This document shows, in pieces, positions 30,222 through 38,063 of a DNA stretch of 64,000 bases (position 1 is its first letter; every line of letters starts with the position of its first letter). The notes under the pieces are model-generated. The model saw only the letters and a list, made by a program, of their open reading frames with translations, made no database searches and was not told where the DNA came from. Origin of the DNA: an uncultured Brevinema sp. (GTDB lineage: Bacteria; Spirochaetota; Brevinematia; Brevinematales; Brevinemataceae). A program made the position numbers and the translations under genes. The stretch spans positions 1-64,000 of the forward strand of contig CAMQVI010000002.1 in NCBI GenBank assembly GCA_947038195.1, written 5' to 3'.

Positions 30222-30494
30222 ATGTCCTTTACCTTAGAGCTAATGGTTGTTCCTCGTTCTTCTATAAACAAACTTATACAAGAATCAAACTCCCTTAAGC
30301 TTAAAATTACTGCCCCCCCTGTGGACGGAGAAGCAAACAAAGAAATCATCAATTTTTTAGCCAAATCTTTTTCTTGTCCAAAAACGAGTATCCTACTAAT
30401 ATCAGGATTTAAATCTAAAAAAAAGAAATTTCTTTTTGAAAAACTTAGCCCTGAGCAAGGTCAAGAGGCATTAAATAAACTACTAAATAATTAG
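30222..30494 (+). CDS. DUF167 / YggU family protein
   Basis: LKLKITAPPVDGEANKEIINFLAKSF...ILLISGFKSKKKKF. Confidence 0.88.
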   Translation: MSFTLELMVVPRSSINKLIQESNSLKLKITAPPVDGEANKEIINFLAKSFSCPKTSILLISGFKSKKKKFLFEKLSPEQGQEALNKLLNN

Positions 30495-30502
30495 GAGCGT
30501 TC

Positions 30503-31276
30503 ATGTTTTCCCTAGAAGTCCAAAATCTCTCTGCTTGCTATGGTAAAGATCTTGTGGTGTCTGATGTCTCTTTTTCTCTTTCCCAAGGGGAAATGCTAGC
30601 GGTAATAGGACCTAATGGTTCAGGGAAAAGTACCCTTCTTAAAGCTATTTTAGGATTCAAAACCCCCACGGCGGGCTCTGTACTCATCAATGGACTTCCT
30701 CCCCAAAAAGCTATAAAACAATTTAAAGGTGATATTGCTTACCTCCCCCAACAACACCAAATTAACAATCTCCTTCCTCTTACTGCCTATGACATCGTAG
30801 CACAGGGATTCAAGGCAAGAAAATCATGGGGACAATCTCTTAATTCCGAAGAAAAAGATAAAATTCTTCACGCTCTTGAAAAAGTACAGCTTGTAGACTT
30901 CAAAGAAGAATTGTTCTCTCATCTTTCTGGAGGACAAAGGCAAAGAATACTCCTCGCTTTAGCTCTTGCCAACCAACCCAAACTCCTTTTCTTAGATGAG
31001 CCCACAAATGCCTTGGATTATGCTTCTATAGAAAGTATCTACCAAATTTTAGACAAACTCCGCTCTCAACAAGTAGGTATTCTTATCATATCACATGACA
31101 TTAGCACTATTGTTTCTACTTCTGATAAAATTGCTGTTCTTATGCAAAAAATGCATTACTACGGTATTCCTTCTCAGCTTCCCGAAGATATCATTCACCA
31201 TGTTTTTGGTTCTCATATTAAAATCATTCCCAACGACCCTAACTGTAAAGAGTGTTCTCTTGACCATCATTCTTAA
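30503..31276 (+). CDS. Metal (Zn/Mn) ABC transporter ATP-binding protein, ZnuC-like
   Basis: GPNGSGKSTLLKAI, LSGGQRQRILLALALANQPKLLFLDEPTNALD. Confidence 0.88.
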   Translation: MFSLEVQNLSACYGKDLVVSDVSFSLSQGEMLAVIGPNGSGKSTLLKAILGFKTPTAGSVLINGLPPQKAIKQFKGDIAYLPQQHQINNLLPLTAYDIVAQGFKARKSWGQSLNSEEKDKILHALEKVQLVDFKEELFSHLSGGQRQRILLALALANQPKLLFLDEPTNALDYASIESIYQILDKLRSQQVGILIISHDISTIVSTSDKIAVLMQKMHYYGIPSQLPEDIIHHVFGSHIKIIPNDPNCKECSLDHHS

Positions 31277-31545
31277 TCTCTAATTTCCACCTTATTATCT
31301 ATATTACTTTCCATCGTAAACTCAGAAATCACAAAAGTAGAAACCCCGACCAGCAAAGCAGCAGTAGCTGTCGTGAGGAGAAGACTCCAAATGTTTTTTT
31401 TATAGATTGTTTGTTGTCGTAGTTTATTCATTAATATATCTTTCCCAAGACTATTTATATAAGCTGAAGGTGCAAAATTTTCTTTATAGTACCCCAATAA
31501 AATACGATCTAAATCAGGATCTTCCTTATTGTTAAATTCAATCAT
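31273..31545 (-). CDS. Small single-TM protein, putative anti-sigma factor
   Basis: Overlaps the end of the ECF sigma gene by 4 nt; cytoplasmic N-terminus, one TM, short tail. Confidence 0.5.
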   Translation of the reverse strand: MIEFNNKEDPDLDRILLGYYKENFAPSAYINSLGKDILMNKLRQQTIYKKNIWSLLLTTATAALLVGVSTFVISEFTMESNIDNKVEIRD

Positions 31546-32126
31546 ACTAATGCTCCTTTATTTAACTCTATTTTTATTTTATTTCTTGCTTGATATAATC
31601 TATTTTTAATAGCTGTATCTGTTGTTCCTACAATATCTGCTATTTCTTTAATGGAGTATCTTTCATAATAATACAAATCCACCGCTTCTTGTAAATCTTT
31701 ACTGAGAGTCCCTATAATTTGTTCAAGAGTATTTTTATCTACACTCGTATTCTCTGTTTCTTCTGAAGAAGCAATGTTCTCAAAAGAATCAGCATCTTTC
31801 CCAAATACAGCAAAATAACGCCGTTCTCTAGATTTCTTTTTAGAAACCCTAAAAGCATAGTTTAAAACTATTCTATAAGCATAAGTAGAAAATTTAGAAT
31901 TGCCCTTAAAACCTTTTAAAGATTTATATATAATAAGAAACGCTTCATTTACTAAAGCGTCCACTTCTGAAGGATTCGGTTTTATGATACGCCTAATAAT
32001 AGATATAACCATTTTGTAATAATAGTCATAAATAATCTCAAAAGAATCATTATCGCCACGAAGAATCTCCCCAATAATTTCTAGCACTTCTTGTTCTGTT
32101 AATATTCTTGTTTCTGCTGTGTCCAT
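31542..32126 (-). CDS. ECF-type RNA polymerase sigma factor
   Basis: Region 2 (ALVNEAFLIIYKSLKGFKGNSKFSTYAYRIVLN) and region 4 (DLYYYERYSIKEIADIVGTTDTAIKNRLYQARNKIK). Confidence 0.88.
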   Translation of the reverse strand: MDTAETRILTEQEVLEIIGEILRGDNDSFEIIYDYYYKMVISIIRRIIKPNPSEVDALVNEAFLIIYKSLKGFKGNSKFSTYAYRIVLNYAFRVSKKKSRERRYFAVFGKDADSFENIASSEETENTSVDKNTLEQIIGTLSKDLQEAVDLYYYERYSIKEIADIVGTTDTAIKNRLYQARNKIKIELNKGALV

Positions 32127-32177
32127 TATTACCTCTTTTATAAAAGATAACTATAGGCAGGATAAAAACAAAACTAT

Positions 32178-32206
32178 TTGTCAAAATTGATAAGGTATAG
32201 TATAAT
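32178..32206 (+). promoter_or_regulatory. Near-consensus sigma-70 promoter upstream of the queA leader
   Basis: TTGTCA (32178-32183), 17 nt, TATAAT (32201-32206). Confidence 0.8.
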
Positions 32207-32212
32207 AACAAT

Positions 32213-32438
32213 GTAAGTTGTGATCTTTCCAGCCATTCTACGGAGTTATTTTTCAGCCTCTATCTCCAAAGAAAAATAGGGACGAGTAATATTAAAAAGA
32301 TGATAATAAGACTTTTATAAATTAGTAGCCTATATAACAGAATAGTAAAGTAGGATTTGACTCACCCATATAAAGGGTAATTGTTAAAACAAGTTAAATT
32401 TTTGCATACATTTTTATAATTTCGATTAAGGAGTATCT
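32213..32438 (+). ncRNA. Candidate long leader RNA or independent small RNA upstream of queA
   Basis: ~225 nt non-coding after a strong promoter; local hairpins TATTTTTC...GAAAAATA and TTTGAC..CCC-atataaa-GGG..GTTAAA; no known family recognised. Confidence 0.4.
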
Positions 32439-33464
32439 GTGGAATATTTTTTAGACTTTGACCTTCCCGAAGAGTTAATAGCCACCCACCCGTCTATAAA
32501 AAGAGATGGAGATAGAATGATTATATTTCAAGATAATCAAGTATCTCATGAGCATTTTACGCACATAAAAAACTATCTAAAAAAAGATGATATTATTGTC
32601 TTTAATAATAGTAAAGTCTTTAAAGCTCGCTTGGATATTTTTGCTATAAATAGAGAAGTGCAATCAGAACTATTGCTAATAAGACAAGAAAGTGCTATAA
32701 TATGGGTAGCTATGATTAAAAAAGCGAGACGTTTTAAAGTGGGAGATTCTTTTATTCTTAGTAATGGATTAAAAGTCAAAGTCCTAGAGATATTAGAAGA
32801 TGGGCTAAGACGATTGGAGTTCGAAAGATCGTTCTCACCCAAAGACGCAGAAGATATTGGACGTATCCCCCTTCCTCCTTATATCATCGATGAAAGGAAA
32901 AAACGAGGTGAAGACCTCTATACGAAAGAAGATGAAACCCGCTACCAAACGCTTTTCGCTAAATATTATGGTTCTGTAGCAGCCCCTACAGCATCTCTTC
33001 GTTTTTCCGAAGAAGTACTAAAAGAGTTAAAAGACTTTGGTATCCAATTTGAAGAAATTACCCTACATGTAGGGCTTGGGACTTTTAAACCCATGGATGT
33101 AAGTCCTGATGAATATGAGATTCATAAAGAATATATTTCCGTGGAACAAGATACCATAGAGAGGCTGTTAAAAGCTAAAAAAGATGGAAGACGTATCATT
33201 GCTGCAGGTACTACGGTATGTAGAGCCTTGGAGTCAGCTCAAGATAAAGCCTATGAAGGCTGGACGAATATCTTTATAAAGCCGGGCTATGAATTTAGTC
33301 TGATTGATGCCCTAATAACAAACTTTCACCTCCCCAATTCTACTTTGTTATTATTGGTACAGGCTTTTGTAGGAATAGAAAATACTAAAAAAATATACAA
33401 AGAAGCTCTAAAAGAAAAATATCGATTTTTTTCTTACGGAGATGGGATGATTTTATTCAAATAA
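32439..33464 (+). CDS. queA: S-adenosylmethionine:tRNA ribosyltransferase-isomerase (GTG start)
   Basis: FDLPEELIATHPSIKRDGDRM, GRIPLPPYI, APTASLRFS, HVGLGTFKP, TNFHLPNSTLLLLVQAF. Confidence 0.97.
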   Translation: MEYFLDFDLPEELIATHPSIKRDGDRMIIFQDNQVSHEHFTHIKNYLKKDDIIVFNNSKVFKARLDIFAINREVQSELLLIRQESAIIWVAMIKKARRFKVGDSFILSNGLKVKVLEILEDGLRRLEFERSFSPKDAEDIGRIPLPPYIIDERKKRGEDLYTKEDETRYQTLFAKYYGSVAAPTASLRFSEEVLKELKDFGIQFEEITLHVGLGTFKPMDVSPDEYEIHKEYISVEQDTIERLLKAKKDGRRIIAAGTTVCRALESAQDKAYEGWTNIFIKPGYEFSLIDALITNFHLPNSTLLLLVQAFVGIENTKKIYKEALKEKYRFFSYGDGMILFK

Positions 33465-33496
33465 TCCCATAAAGCATAAAATAAAAGGAGGCTACA

Positions 33497-33565
33497 ATGT
33501 CTTGTTGCAAAGTTATGTGTTGTTGTTGTAAAGGCTGGTGTTCCGTACAAAATCACGCAGGATAA
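33497..33565 (+). CDS. 22-aa cysteine-rich mini-protein MSCCKVMCCCCKGWCSVQNHAG (not in the supplied ORF track)
   Basis: Near-perfect SD AAAGGAGG 6 nt upstream of ATG; 7 Cys in 22 aa; sits before a P1B heavy-metal ATPase. Confidence 0.55.
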   Translation: MSCCKVMCCCCKGWCSVQNHAG

Positions 33566-33569
33566 GAAA

Positions 33570-33668
33570 GCCATATATTTTCATAGTAAAACTAGAGAGG
33601 AATATATGGCTCAAAAAATAAACAAAGCCTATATTCCTTATAAAAACAATTAAGGAAAAATATATGGC
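33570..33668 (+). promoter_or_regulatory. Putative translational switch: one GCCATATATT arm and two identical AATATATGGC arms spanning start codons
   Basis: GCCATATATT 33570-33579; AATATATGGC 33601-33610 (ATG 33606) and 33659-33668 (ATG 33664). Confidence 0.45.
33606..33653 (+). CDS. 15-aa putative leader peptide MAQKINKAYIPYKNN
   Basis: SD-like gagagg 5 nt upstream; stop 10 nt before the ATPase ATG. Confidence 0.35.
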   Translation: MAQKINKAYIPYKNN

Positions 33669-35631
33669 AAAATGTGCTGGTGGATGCTGTTCGCATCAAG
33701 AAGATAACAAAAACGATCACGGTCACGACCATGACCACGATCAAAATCTCACTCTTCAAGAGATCCTAAAAGAATCATTTTTTGCGATAATATCATTTGT
33801 GATATTATTTGCTGGGATCATTATAGATTTTTTAAAAATTCCATTTTTTCAAGATACACTCACCCAATTAATTTGGTATGGTGTTCCTTTCATTTTGGTG
33901 GGTTTTCCTGTCATTCTAACTGCTATTAAGTTAATGCTTAAAGGTGACTTTTTCAATGAATTAAGCCTTATGTCTATTGCTACTATTGGTGCTTTTGTAC
34001 TCGGTGAATTTTCCGAAGGCTTAGGCGTTATGGTGTTCTATTCTATTGGAGAAGTGTTTCAAGGACTCGCCGTTTCTAAAGCTAAAAATAATATTAAAGC
34101 TCTTTTAGACGTAAGACCAGATGTAGCTTATGTTTTGAGAGGGGATGTAATTGTCCCTCTTGACCCAGAAGAAGTAGAAATTGGAGAAATAATAGAAATA
34201 AGAACAGGGGAAAAAATACCCTTAGACGGAGTTCTTATTACAGAAAAAGCGGCTTTTAACACAGCTGCCTTAACGGGAGAATCTGTCCCTCGTAACATTA
34301 AAGCTAACGAAGAAGTACTAGCTGGGATGCTTTCTTCTGATAAAACGGTAAGAATACAAGTAACTAAAACCTACCAAAATTCCACTCTTGCTCGTATCCT
34401 TACAATGGTACAAGAAGCCTCAGAGAACAAGTCCCCCACAGAACAATTTATTAGAAAATTTGCAAGGGTTTATACCCCTATTGTTTTTGGTCTAGCGACT
34501 CTACTTGTTATTGCGCCTTTCTTCATTTTAGGGGCTACAGAATATGAATTTGCTGATTGGTTCTATAGATCATTGATTTTCTTGGTAATATCTTGTCCCT
34601 GTGCTTTTGTCATTAGTGTGCCTTTAGGTTACTTTGGTGGTATAGGTCTAGGGTCTTCACAAGGAGTACTCTTTAAAGGAGGTAACTTCCTTGAAGCAAT
34701 GAACAACCTTAAAACCCTAGTTACCGACAAAACAGGTACTATCACTAAAGGAGTATTTACGGTACAAGAGGTAATCGCTGAAGATAAAGACCTTTTCTTT
34801 AAAAATTTACTAGCAATAGAAAAACACAGTACTCACCCTATTGCCAAAGCTATTATCGAATACCTTACAACCCAAAATATTTCTCCTGTAGAAGTAGATA
34901 AAGTTTCCGAAATTGCTGGTTTAGGACTAGAAGGACAAGTAAGCCAAGGCACTCTCCTTGTGGGTAATATTAAACTTATGGATAAGAATAATATTTCTGT
35001 GCCAGAACATCTTAGAAATATCGCTAAAACAGTGGTATTTGCAGGATTAAATAATAGTTTTCTCGGAGCTGCCGTAGTAGCAGATGAAATCAAAGAAGAC
35101 GCTAGATTAGCCATACAAAAACTTCACAAATTAGGAGTGAATGTCATCATGCTTTCTGGCGATAAACAAGAAATTGTTGACGAAATCGCCAAAGAACTAT
35201 CTATAGATGAAGCTTATGGGGAATTGTTACCTGCTCAAAAAGCAGAGTATTTTGAGAAAATCAAAAAAGAATCCAAACCCAAAGACATCATCGCTTTTGT
35301 GGGTGATGGTATTAACGATGCCCCTGTTTTAGCTCTTAGTGATGTAGGTATTGCTATGGGAGGACTAGGAAGTGATTTGGCTATTGAGACAGCAGATGTT
35401 ATTATCCAAACAGACGAACCTTCAAAAATCCCTCTTGCTGTAAATATTGCACAAGAAACTAGAAAAATCGTAGTACAAAATATCACCCTCGCTATGGGAG
35501 TAAAACTAATTGTTCTCTTTTTAGGTGCTTATGGTTTAGCCTCTATGTGGGAAGCTATCTTTGCCGATGTGGGTGTTTCACTAATAGCCACTGTTAATTC
35601 TACTCGTTTATTAGGTAAAGAATTTAACTAA
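33664..35631 (+). CDS. Heavy-metal translocating P-type ATPase (Zn/Cd/Pb type)
   Basis: CPC TM motif (ISCPCAFVISVPLGYFGG), DKTGTITKG, GDGINDAPVLALSDVGIAMG; N-terminal Cys/His-rich MAKCAGGCCSHQED...HGHDHDHD. Confidence 0.95.
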   Translation: MAKCAGGCCSHQEDNKNDHGHDHDHDQNLTLQEILKESFFAIISFVILFAGIIIDFLKIPFFQDTLTQLIWYGVPFILVGFPVILTAIKLMLKGDFFNELSLMSIATIGAFVLGEFSEGLGVMVFYSIGEVFQGLAVSKAKNNIKALLDVRPDVAYVLRGDVIVPLDPEEVEIGEIIEIRTGEKIPLDGVLITEKAAFNTAALTGESVPRNIKANEEVLAGMLSSDKTVRIQVTKTYQNSTLARILTMVQEASENKSPTEQFIRKFARVYTPIVFGLATLLVIAPFFILGATEYEFADWFYRSLIFLVISCPCAFVISVPLGYFGGIGLGSSQGVLFKGGNFLEAMNNLKTLVTDKTGTITKGVFTVQEVIAEDKDLFFKNLLAIEKHSTHPIAKAIIEYLTTQNISPVEVDKVSEIAGLGLEGQVSQGTLLVGNIKLMDKNNISVPEHLRNIAKTVVFAGLNNSFLGAAVVADEIKEDARLAIQKLHKLGVNVIMLSGDKQEIVDEIAKELSIDEAYGELLPAQKAEYFEKIKKESKPKDIIAFVGDGINDAPVLALSDVGIAMGGLGSDLAIETADVIIQTDEPSKIPLAVNIAQETRKIVVQNITLAMGVKLIVLFLGAYGLASMWEAIFADVGVSLIATVNSTRLLGKEFN

Positions 35632-35635
35632 TATT

Positions 35636-35666
35636 AAAACCCCCTCTGAATAAGAGGGGTTTTCTT
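35636..35666. terminator. Intrinsic terminator
   Basis: AAAACCCCCTCT-gaata-AGAGGGGTTTTC. Confidence 0.88.
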
Positions 35667-35761
35667 TTGCAATTTATAAAATTTTTTTGTTACTATGTTT
35701 ATTGTATCAATAAATTATTTATTTTTAGACTGTTGAAAAACAGCAACTAATTAAAAAAATC

Positions 35762-35792
35762 TTGACTCTCCCCTTAGAGGAGCTTGTATAAT
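35762..35792 (+). promoter_or_regulatory. MerR-type promoter/operator with 19-bp spacer
   Basis: TTGACT (35762-35767), 19-nt spacer CTCCCCTTAGAGGAGCTTG containing a dyad, TATAAT (35787-35792). Confidence 0.8.
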
Positions 35793-35852
35793 AAGCTAAC
35801 AAGTAAGAAAAATTAGTCGCTAACACTTCTATTTTTCTAAAGGAGTAGATTG

Positions 35853-36671
35853 ATGTATCGTATAGGAGATTTTTCCAAGCTCAGTAAAACCACCGTCAAA
35901 ACACTGAGGTATTATGGAGAAATAGGCTTACTACAGCCAGAAGAGGTAGATGAGTTGACAGGATATCGCTTTTATACAAGCAAACAACTGTTTACACTTC
36001 ATAGAATACAGGCTCTTCGTCAAATAGGAATTTCCATTGATGAAATAAAAAAGATTGTGTCCGGACACAATCCTAATGACATTTTGGAAAAACGAAAGTC
36101 TGAAATGATAGCTCTTCTTTCCGAAACGAACGATCAACTCTCCCGACTTGAATTTATTTTACAAGGAAAACAGGAGGAAGAATTTATGAAATTCGTCGCT
36201 ATAATTAAAGAATTACCAGAGTGTATTGTCTATTCACTGAAAATGACAGTGCCAGACTATAATTCTTATTTTAACCTAATACCCGCTTTAGGAGAAAAGG
36301 TTCTTAAAAAATACCCAGATTTAAAATGTACAATACCAGAATATTGTTTTATTTCTTATCTTGATGGTGAGTATAAAGAAAAAGATATTAATATCGAATT
36401 TTGTGAGGCGGTGGATCAACTTAAGCCTGATTTTGATGGTATCGTTTTCAAAAAGATTGATTCTGTTACCGCAGTTTCTATCATGTATAAAGGTCCTTAT
36501 TCGCAGCTATTTCAAGCGTATAGTTTTGCTTTTAACTGGATAGAACAAAACGGATACACAGTTGTAGATTCTCCAAGAGAAAATTATATTGATGGTATTT
36601 GGAACAAAGATACCCCATCAGAGTGGCTAACAGAACTACAAATCCCAATCACTAAATCTTTGGAAAAATAG
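35853..36671 (+). CDS. MerR family regulator with C-terminal GyrI-like effector domain
   Basis: MYRIGDFSKLSKTTVKTLRYYGEIGLLQPEEVDELTGYRFYT HTH; C-terminal YKGPYSQLFQAYSFAFNWIEQNGY. Confidence 0.92.
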   Translation: MYRIGDFSKLSKTTVKTLRYYGEIGLLQPEEVDELTGYRFYTSKQLFTLHRIQALRQIGISIDEIKKIVSGHNPNDILEKRKSEMIALLSETNDQLSRLEFILQGKQEEEFMKFVAIIKELPECIVYSLKMTVPDYNSYFNLIPALGEKVLKKYPDLKCTIPEYCFISYLDGEYKEKDINIEFCEAVDQLKPDFDGIVFKKIDSVTAVSIMYKGPYSQLFQAYSFAFNWIEQNGYTVVDSPRENYIDGIWNKDTPSEWLTELQIPITKSLEK

Positions 36672-36706
36672 GAAATAATACTAAAAATTTTATAAAGCAA
36701 TCTCTA

Positions 36707-36737
36707 AAAAAGCTAGCCTATAATAGGCTAGCTTTTT
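36707..36737. terminator. Bidirectional intrinsic terminator between convergent genes
   Basis: AAAAAGCTAGCCTA-taa-TAGGCTAGCTTTTT. Confidence 0.92.
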
Positions 36738-36758
36738 AATATTAGTACAGTACTTTCT

Positions 36759-37256
36759 TTATAATGTCAGAGATTCTTTTAGTTCTTTTTCGTAGATTTT
36801 CATAGAATTTTTAGGATTGTAGAAGATATAAGCGAGGATTCTTTGAAAAGGATTAGATATAATAGAGGCTTCTGTGAATGTCAGTAAGGTATTTTCACCT
36901 TCTTCACTAAATTCTATAATAGCATATCCTTGAAATCCACTTATGGGTAAGATATCTATTCTATAGAAGGAATGCTTAAGTGATTCTGCTATTTTAAAAG
37001 TAATAGAAGGGCCTGTAATTGGTACTTCTGTCCATTGATTAGGGTCATCTTCATTTATAGATATATCTTTTAGACTTTTTCGCCAGTCTACTTGATTTTT
37101 ATGATCTGTTATTTGATTCCATACAATATTAATAGGTGATGAAACGGAGAAGTTGTTTGTGGCGATTCGAGGGTTAGGCAAGAAAAAACCTATAATAGTT
37201 ATTAAAACAATAACCCCAAAAATAAACCCAGTAGTTATAAATAATATTTTTGGCAT
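36759..37256 (-). CDS. Membrane-anchored SRPBCC-fold protein
   Basis: N-terminal TM then SPINIVWNQITDHKNQVDWRKSLKDI...AIIEFSEEGENTLLTFTEAS. Confidence 0.75.
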   Translation of the reverse strand: MPKILFITTGFIFGVIVLITIIGFFLPNPRIATNNFSVSSPINIVWNQITDHKNQVDWRKSLKDISINEDDPNQWTEVPITGPSITFKIAESLKHSFYRIDILPISGFQGYAIIEFSEEGENTLLTFTEASIISNPFQRILAYIFYNPKNSMKIYEKELKESLTL

Positions 37257-37350
37257 AGGGTACCTCCTTATCTCTAGGATGGCTTTTATTATAGGATTTT
37301 ATTTCAAACCCTCACTAATATCTTTACTATTGAGAGGCTTATTATTTTAG

Positions 37351-37959
37351 TTATTTTTGATCTCTTGCAATTTCTTGATACATAAGAATATGAAAACAGG
37401 AGCTCATACGATTGAGGGCGAGGACAAGATCATTTCTCTTAATCTCATCTCCCTCACGAAAAGCAGATACGGCTACTAATTCTATTTCTCTAATTTTAGC
37501 TCTAAAAACGTTGAGGGCAATAACAATATGGCTAAATTCATCATTTATGAGGACCATTTGCTTTAATCCATAAAATTGATGGGGGTGATGAGACCGTTCT
37601 CTAATTTCATCAGCAGTCCAAGAAAGCAATTTTTGTTCAGGCATTACCCTTTGTAAAACTTCATGCCCTAAAATTGTTCTTGCATATTCTAATAATTCTT
37701 TTAATTGTTCGAGGAGTAGAGGGTCTGCTTTCAATTCTCTAAAAATAGCGATACCTTGAATAAGCTCACTTTGGAAGGTATCTAATTTCCCACGAAGGGT
37801 GATTCTAGGGTCATCTTTATAAACAAGAATATTTCCTATTAGTTGGGTCATGGCTTCAGGCTTTTTGTCAACACTTGTTCCATTAGGTAAGGTATAGTGG
37901 GAAGAAGTTTCCCAATCATCACCTTTCAAAGGTTTTGAAAATTCGATATTTTCTTTCAT
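37351..37959 (-). CDS. EutT-like ATP:cob(I)alamin adenosyltransferase
   Basis: KKPEAMTQLIGNILVYKDDPRITLRGKLD..., DEIRERSHHPHQFYGL, VIALNVFRAKIREIELVAVSAF, LALNRMSSCFHILM match remembered EutT conserved blocks. Confidence 0.75.
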   Translation of the reverse strand: MKENIEFSKPLKGDDWETSSHYTLPNGTSVDKKPEAMTQLIGNILVYKDDPRITLRGKLDTFQSELIQGIAIFRELKADPLLLEQLKELLEYARTILGHEVLQRVMPEQKLLSWTADEIRERSHHPHQFYGLKQMVLINDEFSHIVIALNVFRAKIREIELVAVSAFREGDEIKRNDLVLALNRMSSCFHILMYQEIARDQK

Positions 37960-38015
37960 GCTAAATCCTTATTTTCTTTTAGTATAATTGATTTAAGATG
38001 ATAAATCAAGAAGAA

Positions 38016-38045
38016 AAAAGGAGTCTTTTATAAGAGACTCCTTTT
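38016..38045. terminator. Intrinsic terminator
   Basis: AAAAGGAGTCT...AGACTCCTTTT. Confidence 0.8.
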
Positions 38046-38063
38046 AACTATTTATTAATAATA

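Noticed and set aside
32213-32400. 6S RNA, tmRNA or preQ1 riboswitch identity for the queA leader
   Set aside because: I could not form the long closing stem of 6S RNA or find preQ1-I/II consensus by eye; left as unassigned
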